From the NCBI GenBank assembly GCA_021396245.1, contig WNYE01000098.1:62001-126000 (forward strand): a DNA stretch of 64,000 nucleotides. The letters are read 5' to 3'. Positions 9,700 through 20,819 of this stretch are shown in pieces. Each line of letters begins with the position of its first letter. The first letter of the stretch is position 1. The position numbers and the translations under genes are program-made. The notes beneath the pieces are model-generated. The model searched no databases. It saw only the letters and a list, made by a program, of their open reading frames with translations, and was not told the origin of the DNA. This stretch comes from Sporothrix humicola (lineage: Eukaryota; Ascomycota; Sordariomycetes; Ophiostomatales; Ophiostomataceae).

Positions 9700-11815
9700 G
9701 ATCGGTTCCAGCTTAACCGTCGTTGCCGGTAATAAAACCCTCTGTCGCTTCTAAGTTTACCGCGTCACGGTAATCGTTAAACGTTAGTTCGAACATGGCC
9801 AACAACCGGTGTTTTAAAAACATTATCTAGCCTAAGTAAAGGGTTAAAATAACAATGTCGCCGCTTTTATACGTCCCTTACTTAAAAAGGTATAAGACGA
9901 GGGCCGCCGTCATTTCCACTTTAAATAAGTTAGTCTAAGATATACTCGACGGATCGGTTTTACTACTACTACCGGTAACACCGTCCTCCATATTATCGTG
10001 GTTAAGCTAAAACAACCGCCGCGCCATACCGTTAACTTTAAAGTACAGGGTAACATTAGCGCCGTCCTCGAAGGAAAAGTAAAAAAGGGCCCGGATCAAG
10101 GCCGAGATCGACGGGTATATCCGGCGTTGCGTCGATAACTTACTAAACGGGATCTTAGCCCCGCCATCGCGCGGCGACACGACGCACATAAAAAACCAAA
10201 GTTACCAATGGCGAGGAATACAATAAAGTAAATAAATCTACGATTAGGAAATAAGGCGGGTGTCACTGGCAAATAAATACGGTAATTGTCTCTCGATATA
10301 CGCCGATATATCCGGTGGATATTATGTAAAAAAATAAAATATAGGGTGAGTTCCCAACGTTAATTTCCTTTTAAAGAAAATTTTCGAAGTAAAAATGTAT
10401 TAAATAGTCGATAGTAATAACCTTAACGTAAACATTTAATAATATAATGGTGTCGTATAAATATTTCGATAATAATGAATTTATAATCGACCTTTTAATA
10501 GTCTATAATGTAATTAAAGTAAAGTATTTATCTCGTGTAGTAGTTTAATAAATAAGTTACTTTTACCGCCGTTAATCGAAGATTACGTTATTATCGTTTT
10601 AAAACAAAAAAGTATTCATAACATTTTAATCTTTTTCATCGTCGGTAAACTTCGTTTATTCAACGGCACCATTATATAAATATTTACGACGACCGACGGT
10701 TAACATAAACGCCGTACTAACCGTCGTTCTTATTATAAACGGAGAATATAAAATTATCATTTTTGTTCTTAAAGAGCCGGTGCGAGATTGTCAAAGTTGG
10801 AAGTCTTAGAGATAACGATTATCTCTCCATTAAGTATACTTCTTTTAAAACTTAACTAAAAAGATAAACATATTATTTTATATTTACCATAAAAACGTTA
10901 TTAATTTCGGCCGTTAAAGGAATAAAGTCCTTTACGATAAAAGTAACACAGAGTTAATTGATTATTAATAAAACAACCTTATTAACGTTTACCTTTTAAA
11001 CGTTAGCCTCGGCGTTAGTATATTTAGTGGACCTTGTGTTAAAAGCCACGAAGGCGTTTATGTTTTTAAATGTAAAAGGAACCAAGTCGTCTTTTAAAGT
11101 AAGCCCTTTAGTCTAAAAGTAACCGATACCACTAAAAATCGGCGGGGTACACTTATTCTATGGCCGATATAGCCGATTAGCGCCCATATAAGTTAGTTTT
11201 GTTTAATTTGACCATAGGTTGAGTTTAGCTAAGGTCACCAATGAAGGTCTATCCAGCCCTAAGACAAAAGTTAACAATAACGGTTAGTCTGGGCAACTCG
11301 CGCGTATAAGTAACCTCGTTAAACACGACAAGATCCGGCTTAAACATGTAGTAAAACACAGATCCCGCAACATATAGTGTCGTCGCGATAAAATCTGCTT
11401 GGCGGAGGATAACGGAGTACAGGTCGTACATTTTATATCTCCCAACTCCATAATGATATTCTAAAACCTTTCTATTCTTCGTATATCATCCGCATACATG
11501 TTGTCGATGTCTTCATAGTCGATGCCCTCAGCCTCGGCGCCTTCGAGTCATGCCGCCATGCGCTTGATAATCTTTCGTTCTGGTCGTGTCACAGCAAACG
11601 TCATCGGCGTCATTATCACGCGCGCGCTGGACAAGCCGCCGCAATTGCGTCAGTCAGCTCATCAGACGAAGGCTGTTTTTGTCCGCCCTGGTTAATTGAC
11701 CTGGCTTGGATGCTGAGTTTGGCCGCTTGGACAAGGGTCATGGCCATGATCATGGGCCCTGACAGCGAGTATTGCTTCTCGATCTGCGCCTTCTTATGAG
11801 AGACGGTGGCAATCT
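9700..11815 (-). pseudogene. RIP-mutated relic of an ORF2-type SF1 helicase paralog
   Basis: Read on the minus strand from 11,815 down, conceptual peptides appear in the order of ORF2. First comes a coding-like segment (SLSGPMIMAMTLVQAAKLSI and on) in normal-GC DNA. Then ILRQADFIATT and FKPDLVVFNE, matching ORF2 LALADYVCST and ADAVILDEAG (motif II), at 11,249-11,431. Then, at about 9,800-9,870, SGDIVILTLYLG*IMF, matching ORF2 APDIVVITPYSGNLKL (motif IV). The stop after LYLG is TAG where CAG would be expected, and L replaces P in TPY; both are C-to-T changes. The left 1.7 kb is strongly AT-shifted while the right 270 bp is not. The spacing between motifs is longer than in ORF2, so this is a different paralog. 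Confidence 0.6.
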
Positions 11816-13200
11816 CAAGTGGTTCGAGAGGCGGTGCCCGCAGTAGTGTGGCCGGCGTCGGTGGCGCCAGTGTTATTCATGCATATTATGCGAAAATCGC
11901 GTGACACGATGAGACAGGCCTTCCACGTTGTAGTCGAGGCGTTTAATAATTATGAAAAAAAGCTCGTTAGGAAGTCGGCCCCGGCGTGTACTTATGCTTC
12001 CGGTGGCGCCTGTATTATTCGTGTATTTTGTGTGTGCCCACGCTTCCATTATTGAAAGGTCCACGGCTGGCTGATATGGCGGCATTTTCCCGGCGACGTG
12101 TCAAGGCATTGAAAAAATTGGCCAGAGCCGCACAGCCAGGAAAGCCGGCCTCGATGTCCAAATAATCTGCGCAGTACCTCTCCCACGGCATGTATGGTTT
12201 CAGGTGCCCATCGAGGCTTTCTCCGAGGTGAAAAGCCATGTGCTTCTTCAAGTCGCAGTACGGTCGATCGTAAGGGTGGCTATTGAAACAGTCACTAAGT
12301 GCAATAAACGACAATAGAATCGGTTAAGATATACGAACACAAAGACTGTTCATTATATGCTTCGTCCAATTCACCTCGGCCAAGATCACCTCGAAAAGTG
12401 AAATAACCACTATGAAAAAAACAGCCGCCTTTTTCTCTTGCCTCAACTTTAAATTCAACGCCCCATTTCATCGCCTCGGTCACAGCCTTGCCATCGACGG
12501 CGAGGATAAGGCTGACGAGCAACTCCGAGAAGCTTCCGGGCATCCAGTATGTCGTCTCAACTGGCGCAACACCCCAAGGACCCCTGGGCTAGGCTCAAGT
12601 ATGTGAGGAAAAACCTCAAACATATTAATAAACCTGCCCTTTTCAGGCTCTTTGAAATCGAGCAAGTACCGGAACATGGTGGCGGTGCGGTGTGGTCCAG
12701 CTCTTACGGTCCTCTTGTAAAGATAAACCTGCAACTGTCTGCCGGCCAGCCGCCATACAATGCTCCGGTTGTAGATTGTAGTGTATCCGGAAAGGCCTGG
12801 CTGGCCTTGATCAGCGCCCACTGGTTGTACTCTGGGTCGGCGAGGTGGTGGCCTGCACCACCACACACCGCCACAACCCACCACCACAGGCCTTTGTATA
12901 AGATAGATTTGGGTTGACTTCCCTGACCTTCGCTGATGGTTAAGACAACTTAGCTTTAGCCATAATCAACCAGAGAATCCTGCCATCACGTCAACCAATA
13001 GATTGTCATTCCCCACACACATTTGTCATTCAGTTTTGTTGTCCACCATTTGAGTGTTGTTTAGGCGAGGGAGGTCTGCATCGCCTCCAGAGGTATACTG
13101 TTTAAGAACTATAGCGAAAACAGACACCCATCACATCATCAGCGTAGGCCACATCATGTCGTTTGTGATGCCATCTTCATCCACAAGATCGGTCTTGAGT
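11816..13200 (-). other. decayed coding-like segments, not assigned
   Basis: GC content is normal. Minus-strand frames at 12,015-12,314 (ending near FPGCAALANFFNALTRR) and 12,295-12,543 (with an AMKWGVE unit related to the array at 7.7-8.25 kb) look like former protein sequence but match nothing I recognise. Another coding-like stretch lies at 12,600-12,887. They lie between two helicase relics on the same strand and may be remnants of the same module. Confidence 0.35.
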
Positions 13201-13216
13201 AGAAACACATACTAGG

Positions 13217-14650
13217 TCAATCTGGAGACCATCTTGAAGGCGCTCGAATAACCAGATCGAGGTGTTCGAGGCGTTCATGAAATCTATCGGAGAACCAGAG
13301 GAGATGATGGCGTCCATATGGGTCCAGGCGGGGTCGCCAGTCATGCCTGCGTCTGGAGTCTGGGAAAACGAACAGGCTCAATGGAAGATGAGAGGGGGCA
13401 GATGTAACCAGTTGATTTATATAAGTTCGTATCGTCAAGGTTTGGACGGCAGGCAATGATCGCTGATGGAAGCGTATCTAGCTTTAGGATACAAATTGGT
13501 GATGACAAACAGTGTGGACAGCTCTTAATACTCGAGGATACCGGCAAGGTATGCGCGTTCTATGGCTGATATTGACAGTTCGCGTACATGGGCCGCCTCA
13601 TTAAAGACGGCAAATTCCAATTCATTCGATGGCCGATAAGACCAGTTGGTGCCTATGCGGGTTGGTGTTTTAAACTTCACCATTGGCTGGGTCTAGCAAT
13701 GGTCGCCAATGTTGACAGCTCGCGGACATGAGCTGCCTCGTCGAGCATGACAAGGCCCGGCTTGAATACAACGCAGATCCTGTAACACAACATGTAACTC
13801 TCAGCACGTTGTGCTTCATCCAGATCGTTTTCTTTCGTCGGGTTGCTAGTTTGGTTTCTCCTAGACGAATGCAATTTTCTGTTGACGATGAACATTTGTA
13901 AACATTTGTTTATACGCGGGTACATGCCATCAATGTTGCCATATCCAAAGCAATGTAGTAAAGTTTGGCTGATATGGGAAGATGGAATAGAAGATTGGTC
14001 ACAACCATAAAGGCTGATAGAAACAAACTTTGCAATTATGAGAATCTGGGTTTTACCATCGAGGACAGCGTGATGTACATTGACGACGTAGACAAAGCCG
14101 AATCTTTATGTAATGGTTTACCAGGAATTGGTGCTCCAAATGGTGGTTGGGTACATATTCCCTATTCGGCGCCCACTCGTTATTGGGAATTTCTTATTTC
14201 ATGAGCAAGGGCGTAAGGCTTGTTGTCATGATTCGGCGGCAAGGAGGCGTAAGCCATTGAACTCGGCCAGCGTGAGGACAGCGCGGCGCATGTCGTGCAG
14301 GGCTGGCCGGTCGCCCTTGACGAGAGCATAGCCGGGTGCACCAGTGACCTTGAACAGCCATTGGCACAGCGAGAGGTTCTCATCCTAGTCATCAAGCTAG
14401 TTATTGTTATGGTCGTAGTCGTCGTTTTCGTTGTTGTTGTCGGCCATAAAGTGCTTGATCTCCATACCGATCTCGTGTCCTCGGACCATAAGCGGGACAC
14501 CCGACGGTAAGCCCCGGCAGATCTTGGTCGCTTGACCGCACAATGGCCAGGAAGTGCTTGATCTCCATACCGATCTCGTGTCTTCGGACCATAAGCGGGA
14601 CACCCGACGGTAAGCCCCGGCAGATCTTGGTACCCAGGGAAATTATGGAT
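13217..14650 (-). pseudogene. second decayed ORF2-type helicase relic
   Basis: On the minus strand, in ORF2 order: TKICRGLPSGVPLMVRGHEI (ORF2 TKIYDGLPCGVPMVVRAYET), then LSLCQWLFKVTGAPGYAL...RPALHDM (ORF2 LSICQWLLKIVKAPGYSL...KPALHEL), then, after a broken stretch, FKPGLVMLDEAAHVREL at about 13,720-13,760, corresponding to helicase motif II (LDEAG in ORF2). Several stops and frame changes lie between these blocks, and the first block is duplicated (14,450-14,632). Below motif II (13,217-13,456) homology is too weak to call firmly. This region is not AT-shifted, so it decayed differently from the 9.7-11.8 kb relic. Confidence 0.7.
14450..14632. repeat. 80-bp tandem duplication within the helicase relic
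   Basis: The segment AAGTGCTTGATCTCC...CCCCGGCAGATCTTGGT occurs twice, at 14,450-14,528 and 14,552-14,632. I see one difference (TCCTCGG against TCTTCGG, a C-to-T). The duplication is recent and lies inside an already non-functional gene. Confidence 0.85.
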
Positions 14651-14689
14651 AAATGTTATTCTTCTCGTCTTCAATAACACACACTGGCA

Positions 14690-15019
14690 TCACCCCCGCC
14701 GGCCTCTCGTATGTAAAGTCCTTTGGCGGCAGATCCACACATTCTTTTCCAAGACAGCCACCATCAACGCTCCATCTTTTATCGTCTTGAATACCCACCA
14801 CCAACGACACCCGACGAGCCGCGCGTCCCAGGCCACTCCCGTCTTCATGCGAAAAAATGTCATGAACCCATAGAAGGCCACCTCAAACATCTGGCACGTC
14901 CGGCTCTTGTAGTGCCGCGCTGCGAAGACGCCGGCCTTTGCTTGGATCTCACCACATGGGTATTCTGTGAAAGAGGCCGGGTTGGCCATATCACCCTCTT
15001 GGTAAGTGAAAACCCTCAC
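14690..15019 (-). other. 109-codon open frame, unassigned fragment
   Basis: The frame reads through without stops and looks coding (FTEYPCGEI..., then FEVAFYGFMTFFRMKTGVAW). The pattern F..F..KTG..W..R faintly resembles a WGR-type domain, but one short match is not enough to assign it. It lies between a helicase relic and WD40 fragments on the same strand and is probably a gene fragment. Confidence 0.3.
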
Positions 15020-15189
15020 GAGCAGATCCTGTTGTATTTATTGTTTTTGTGTCGCTTATGTTGGCCTTAGAGTTCTGCTCGATGTACGCCGGTTTATCGA
15101 GCGAAGAGAGTTGGAAAACGATATATGGTCGACGGACGAACCATGGATTCGCTCACCGAGAAGCAAATACGAGAGCGGATTCGCAACTT

Positions 15190-15415
15190 ATGTTGAAGCT
15201 GTCCAAGAACATGGATACTCGACATAATGCGTGCTTAGAATCACATGTTCCGGCGTATCGACATCTTCATTTCGATCTGCGTCTTCCTACTTGGCAGGTA
15301 CACCCGGTTATTCTGACGCATCAAAGATGCCGAGCCGGTTTTCCTCCTCGCTCGCAAAGACGATCGGCTTGTCTTCTGTCGAGTGGAACGCCACATGTCT
15401 GCACTGTTGAAGCAC
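15190..15415 (-). pseudogene. CMR1/WDR76-type WD40 gene fragment (copy 3, most decayed)
   Basis: The minus-strand peptide VAFHSTEDKPIVFAS, then NRLGIFDASE, stop, PGVPAK, stop, ED and DTPEHVIL parallels the better-kept fragment at 16.14-16.57 kb (MAFHPTEDKSIVFAG, GRLGIFDASQEPDVPVKEED, APEPVILG). Two stops interrupt it: TAA where the other copy has CAG or GAG-type codons, and TAG where GAG stands. It is clearly homologous to that fragment and non-functional. Confidence 0.7.
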
Positions 15416-15522
15416 AGTATGGTACCATGCAGACAAAATCTGTGATTGGTAGGATTTGTGGCATGAAAAGATGTAGTTTAGTTGAGCTTGGCCGACTCCT
15501 CCCAAGTGTGGCTACCATGGGC

Positions 15523-15760
15523 TTATCGAGAGACCACCGATCTTATGGTTGTCATGTAGGCCCGTCCAAACTGTGGACACGATGACGGCTTGGCGCGTAG
15601 GTTATGCCGACCGAATGTACCGATGAGGGTTAATAAGAACGCAAGATCGTCAGCCGCCAGCTTCTTCTCGCAGTTTTTGAAAGCGAAACCCAGATTGGCG
15701 CAAAATGTCCAACAGGCGATAGTCTTCGAATACCCGCCTGTCAAGGATTCAGGCTGAGAT
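15523..15760 (-). pseudogene. ORF1-family relic (central block)
   Basis: On the minus strand YRLLDILRQSGFRFQ is followed, after a frame change, by NCEKKLAADDLAF. This matches the ORF1 block FRYIADILQQRQFHLLIKHC and the better-preserved LLDILRQSEFHLLIKNYG of the 20.9 kb relic. Only about 40 residues of homology remain. It lies between two WD40 fragments. Confidence 0.5.
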
Positions 15761-15807
15761 ATAGGTCACCGTCGAGATATTGAGACTACGAAAGTATATA
15801 ACGTAGT

Positions 15808-16146
15808 CTATTTCTTCACAAAAAAAGAAGATGACAGCTGCAGGTATTGCTGGCCGACCAGGGGTGCAAAGGTAACCAGGTGGGCGTTAGTCATGTCTGG
15901 GAAACCAAGTCTTGACTTTACGAAGAGCATGCTGTATGGCCCATACTCATGCTGTCTCATGTAGTACCGCTCGTTGTAACAGATGACTTGGAGGCCACTA
16001 TGCTGTCTGAAGAAACCAAGTCTTGACTTTACGAAGAGCATGTTGTATGATCCATACTCATGCTGTCTCATGTAATACCGCTCGTTGTAACAGATGACTT
16101 GGAGGCCACTATGCTGTCTGAAGAATGAAGGGGGCGAAAGGGTCAA
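15808..16146 (-). other. 112-codon open frame with an internal 37-residue duplication
   Basis: The frame contains FFRQHSGLQVICYNERYYMR...FVKSRLG twice in tandem. The product is not recognised and lacks a credible start or neighbours that suggest a function. It is probably a piece of an old coding sequence in which a 111-bp segment was duplicated. Confidence 0.3.
15901..16122. repeat. 111-bp tandem duplication
   Basis: Two adjacent units at 15,901-16,011 and 16,012-16,122 differ at about four positions (GCTGTATGGCCC against GTTGTATGATCC; GTAGTA against GTAATA). All are C-to-T or G-to-A, and the changed base is always in the second copy. The length is exactly 37 codons. Confidence 0.85.
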
Positions 16147-16640
16147 GATGGATTATGGTTGCCCGATGCAAAGTCTATGCAGGAGATGGCCATCTCGGTA
16201 TCATCTTCGTCGACCGGCACATAGACTTCCACTGATTTCTGTGCCTGAATATCGAGTTTGTGGATTGTGGTGTCGTAGGAAGCGATGTATACAGAGCTTG
16301 GGTCACTGTCGAGGACATGGATGCTTGAGATAGTCCGGGCGTGGGGCTTGAAGCCAAGAATAACGGGTTCGGGTGCGTCGGCCTCCTCATCCTCGTCGAC
16401 ATCTTCCTCTTTGACTGGTACGTCAGGTTCCTGCGACGCGTCAAAGATTCCAAGCCGGCCCTCTTTGTCGCCTGCAAAGACGATTGACTTATCTTCGGTT
16501 GGATGGAATGCCATGGCATAGATCCGCTCCTTTGTCAATTTGAGGTCTGTATTGTTGAAATGTGTGGCTTGAAGCCCAGGATGACTGGCTCCAGTGTATC
16601 AACCTCCTCGTCTTCGTCAACACCCTCTTCTTCGATTCTG
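16143..16640 (-). pseudogene. CMR1/WDR76-type WD40 gene fragment, partly duplicated in tandem
   Basis: The minus strand reads LKLTKERIYAMAFHPTEDKS, then IVFAGDKEGRLGIFDASQ, an acidic EEDVDEDEEAD linker, PVILGFKPHARTISSIHVL and VYIASYDTTIHKLDIQ. This is the WD40 region of fungal Cmr1 (human WDR76), a DNA-damage-associated WD-repeat protein; here roughly 130 of more than 500 residues are present. It ends at a stop after GNHNPS. Just upstream on the same strand (16,565-16,635) a second copy of the acidic linker plus PVILGFKPH is fused directly to it, so the fragment was partly duplicated in tandem. It cannot encode a complete propeller. Confidence 0.7.
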
Positions 16641-16859
16641 GCCGATATGACCGGCAGATATGACCGGCAGATATGACGCATCATGGATATAGCTCTCATT
16701 GACGCAGGTGGACAACTTGAGCTTTAGCTGCCAATCCATCTGCATCCCCAGTTAATTGCAAAAGCTTGATCAGACCTGCATCTCAGACGATGTCGGGAAG
16801 TTTCCGAATACAGTTTGTTTGGCCCCAGCACATTTTTTTAAAAAATCGATATGGCCTAG

Positions 16860-17190
16860 TTCCGGCACAACATTTGGTTCACTATTGTGAACAAAGTTTG
16901 CCCTTTGGTCGTTCGTCTAAACGTGATCAGACTTGATATGGTAGTTGACGCATCCTGTCTATGTGGTGAACACCTTCAATCATAGGATCCACAGAGACTG
17001 TTGGTGATGAGCAGAAATTGCTGTTTTAGGACGACATCACCCTAGGCATATCTGTCTATGGAAGTGTCATCTAAATCGGTCATAACGGTCATTGTTAAGG
17101 GTAAAGAGACGAGGATAAAGCAAGACCCGCACGGCTACCCGGCATGCAGAGCATCTCGAGCGAGATGCGGCAGTCTGCAGCGTAGGATAC
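16860..17190 (-). pseudogene. ORF1-family relic, C-terminal part (tandem copy 1)
   Basis: The minus strand gives VSYAADCRISLEMLCMPGSR and on, aligning with VPYAAAYRVSLIMLYTSGCR of the next copy and with ORF1 TPYAEKYSISFGQLKKPGN. The DNA from about 16,860 to 17,170 is an imperfect direct duplicate of about 17,200-17,530, including sequence beyond the ORF1 homology. Confidence 0.55.
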
Positions 17191-17354
17191 CTTAGTTCTC
17201 GTACGGTATTTGGCTCGCTGTTGTAAACAAAGTTGACCCATTTAGTCGTCCATTTGAACACAATAAGACTTATTGTAGTAGTTCACGCATCGTGTCTGTA
17301 TGGTGAACGTCTTCGATCATAAGATCCACGGAGACTGTCGATGATGAACGGAGA

Positions 17355-17950
17355 TTACTGCTTTAAGACTATGGCGTCATAAGCATATCTGTCTCTGTCA
17401 ACGTCGTCTTGATCGGTTATGACGATCGTTGCGGTGAGGGGATGAGAAGGGGAAAAGGTAAGGGCAACACGGCAGCCTGATGTGTAAAGCATTATCAGCG
17501 AAACGCGGTAGGCTGCGGCATACGGGACATTGACGACAGCATACAGGTGTTTGTTATGCTTGGAATGTACCGGATCGGGATGCACGCGTACATAGTGGAC
17601 CTGCACGGGAAGGTTACATATAGCAACCGCATCCTCGGTCGTAAAGAAGACGTCATGGACGACGGACTGTGTGATGGCCGTCAAAGTATGATTGGGCGAG
17701 GCATAGCAAATGACCGGTGCCGATGCGAGCTACTTGGATGGCTCGTTTACTTCGCGGGAGAGCATCTGGGAGCATCTTCTTGTACCGTCCCATATCCCAG
17801 GCTTGGATATTACCGTATGGGTATACAGCGGGACTGTCAGACACAGGCGTGATGTCTAGGGTAAAAGAAACATCTGCTTTGTACTTCTTGTTGCAGTTTT
17901 AAAAACTGTTTGTCCCCCGTTTCTTTGAGCCCTGTAACGCTCATCCAGGA
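17355..17950 (-). pseudogene. ORF1-family relic, central and C-terminal parts (tandem copy 2)
   Basis: On the minus strand LKNCNKKYKADVSFTLDITP, then VYPYGNIQAWDMGRYKKML, and after a frame change TAITQSVVHDVFFTTEDAV and HLYAVVNVPYAAAYRVSL. These align in order with ORF1 IKHCRDKPHVDTSYATYLET, EYPYGEMKSWDLEIYRKLL, TAITHSCVQDVFFVADDAA and EFYAVIKTPYAEKYSISF. It is the clearest distant relative of ORF1 in the window and shows that the family is diverse, not just one recent duplicate. At least one frameshift near 17,690 makes it non-coding. Confidence 0.75.
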
Positions 17951-18159
17951 TCAGCGTGGCATTGAAACCGGCTCCGGCGAGAAACGATATCGATCATGGA
18001 AAATGTGTCTGTCTCGACGAGTCTCAACTGGACAAAATATCTTCCTGTTGACGGTCATCAGACAGGTACTCCTACTTGCCGCCTCAGATATATACCCAGA
18101 TGATCTCGACACCCAACGCCTTAAGCACGAAAGACGATAGGCCACAATTTTTGAGAACT

Positions 18160-18470
18160 TCGCGCTATACACATAGCTGTTCTTCGAAGCCCATGCCCCA
18201 ACTGCAAAAGATGATATTTTCTGGGTAAACGAGACAACAATCCTTAAGAACCCCGCGGTCAAGATATATGCGACGTTGAGAATGAAATGGAAGATGCTTG
18301 TGGTGTTGCACGTGAACTCGGCTATGTTGGCCGTCATGGCCGAAAGAAAAATCACGCGGCATTGTTGTAGGTCCTGGGAAGGTATATGACAAGCCCAATA
18401 AACGGCATTGTATGTACCGGAGCGAGATCATGAGCTTCTCTGTCTAATTGTAGCACGATCATACCGTGCG
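18160..18470 (-). pseudogene. ORF1-family relic, N-terminal part
   Basis: The minus strand gives MPFIGLVIYLPRTYNNAA near 18,360-18,420 and VLKDCCLVYPENIIF, then WGMGFEEQL, near 18,165-18,240. They resemble ORF1 VQININFPRQETT and RRSCGILYPDEKIVLAGAGIGF. The two blocks are in the reverse order to ORF1, so this stretch has been rearranged or contains pieces of two copies. It lies just upstream of the copy at 17.36-17.95 kb on the same strand. Confidence 0.45.
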
Positions 18471-20760
18471 CCGACGCCATGACCTTGTAACTGCAGTGGT
18501 TTCCCAACATACAGTGAGGGAAGAAGTTGGCAAATGACACATTCAACAGCCATTCGCAAAGGAACAAGTCGGTTCATGAAAAGTGGATGTCCGTGCAGTT
18601 GGGTGATAGCCGCAACCCAGTGTCTTTGATGGTGGCCAGTCGTGTAGAAGACAATGTGTTCTACGCGTAGCCGAAGAAATCACAGCGGGGGTTGCTGTTT
18701 ATTTACACCAAGTTGCGCATGACAAGAGCTTGGTCGCTTTCTTTCATAGAGTCAATGCAGAAAGTGTGAAGCGGGGCCTCGGGTAGAGGGCTGTGAAAAG
18801 TGACCATGGTTGAATAGCCATAACCGTAAAGCAGCGCATGAAGCCGGTCATCTGTATATGCTCAAGGACCATTGTTATCACTTCACATTCCTTGCTTTAA
18901 GTGTACAAGTGTATATTTTCCATTGAAAATGGCAGCCCTCCGCAGCAGAGATGACACAACATAGTCCAACAACTCTTCTTTGTGGCCTTGTATGACTTTG
19001 CCAGACAGAAAAAAAGTGTGGCGTGCAAAATGGAGCGCATTCGGCCACACAGATGCATGACCATTAGAAGAAGAAGAAATCTGGCCCATGAATACGTTGA
19101 CCAATATCCCGTGTATGTGTATGGACAAGCTTGTCTGTGAAAGAGCAGATATTCTCTTGTTAAACACGGTTGACCAAGATAAAAATATTGTTAGGTCAAA
19201 AGGAGCATAGTCTGACCGTTTCATTGTAGAAGAATGGTTAACTCTTCATGTAGGATATAACGACACGTGTAAATTCCAGATCGGCCGCGAATGCCAAGAC
19301 GATGCCATGTCGTTATTGAGACAAGAAGGCAAGTGTAGACGATGTGGAAAGAGCAATGTCTCGAAGTTGATCAACATAAGAGACATTAGATTTTCGCTGT
19401 ATGTGCTGCGAATTTCTAACAGAGTTTGACGAGCAAGGATGCAATATTCTCGGTCAAGTCGGCCGCCGATGCCAGGATGGTGCCATGTCGTTGGACCAAT
19501 AGTGGCAGATACTCAATGCGTCTGCTGTGAATCTCTAAATGCGTACACACGAAAAAGCCGATGATGTATCCCGACGGAGAATTTGGATACAACATCAAAG
19601 AAATGTATTTTTTCTTTGGAACAAGACAACCTCGTCGAGTATGATTTATCATTGGACAAACGAGGCCGATGCAGAGGCCGGCACTGACATGATGCTCTCA
19701 GTGACGAGATATCGCATGAACAACTCAAGACGCTTTAGGTTGATGTCAATTTAGAAGACGCCCTTGTCAAAGTAAACTAACCGCTGGGGAGGGCGCGACA
19801 TGAACGGGTCCTGCTCCGATAATATCCCTCTCGTTTTCTTAGCCACGTGTCGCTGGATGAGATCGGCCATATGCTGAAATAGCTTCATGTCCACGACAAA
19901 GCGTCATTTCACAGTAAGTTTCGGCGATAGCTGCGTGGCAATTGTGGTCCATTCAGTAAAGCAGTTCTATCACCAGTAATCAGTACCGTCCGCCCCATTA
20001 TGTAAAGAAGTCAGAGAAGCCAGAGTCGTCCCCTCGGACATCCTTAACACTCACGAGAGAGGCGGAAGATCGAGAGAAGAGGGCTGTCGAGATGGTCGAG
20101 AGGAAGCGAGAGATAAAAAACAGGGCCTGCCGATGGCGAGACTAGTAGAAAGAGAAGTGAAGGAAGATGAGAAGGGAAAGGAAGAGGGGAAAAGAAGAAC
20201 GGGCAAATGCAGCTTGGCTTGTCGTGACTGCAACAGGATCGGGCGCGATGGTGGCGCGACGTGGCGTGCTCGCTCGCTCTTTTTTCCACTTCCCGCCGAT
20301 CTTCAGCTTGACCTTAAGGGCCACAAGCTCAGATGCGAGCTCTCCGTGGCACTGGCGAGCCCAACAGACAAAGCGCTTAGTCGAATCGTCGAGGACAACG
20401 CGTCGTACAATTTGGCCATATCGGGGAATGCTACAGAGGGTGCCGCGTAGTGTGGCACACTTTGATCTCGTTTGCGTTAGAGTCCACAGGATACAGCCAT
20501 GGCTATTGAGGCCCGTCGACAGTCAAGGGCCGTGCCGTTATGATCGCCAACACCGGTGCCCTGTCCGTCTCCAATTGTTTTAAACCTGCTCAAGACATTC
20601 AACGAGAAATCTGGGTTTTTTTGTGTGGAACGATATCAACTCGGGCCTCTCACGACAAAGTTAAGAATGGTGTAATACCTGGCCGTGTCCATGATGCCGT
20701 CCATCGACGAGAATGTCAAGATGTGGCCGAATGGCGGGTTGATGTTCGTATATAAAGACA
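18471..20760. other. accessory sequence; short duplications, no recognisable gene
   Basis: Around 19,260-19,560 two related segments (ATGCCARGAYGRTGCCATGTCGTT and neighbours) form an imperfect direct duplication, and the first also shares about 60 bp with 4,966-5,030. A stretch near 20,300-20,750 looks like old coding DNA on the minus strand (FGHILTFSSMDGIMDTARYY) but I cannot assign it. No intact gene is evident. Confidence 0.4.
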
Positions 20761-20819
20761 CGAGGAGTTAAAGTTTTTTTTGTGTTATAATGTAAATTGC
20801 CATTGGACTTTATTTTTCT

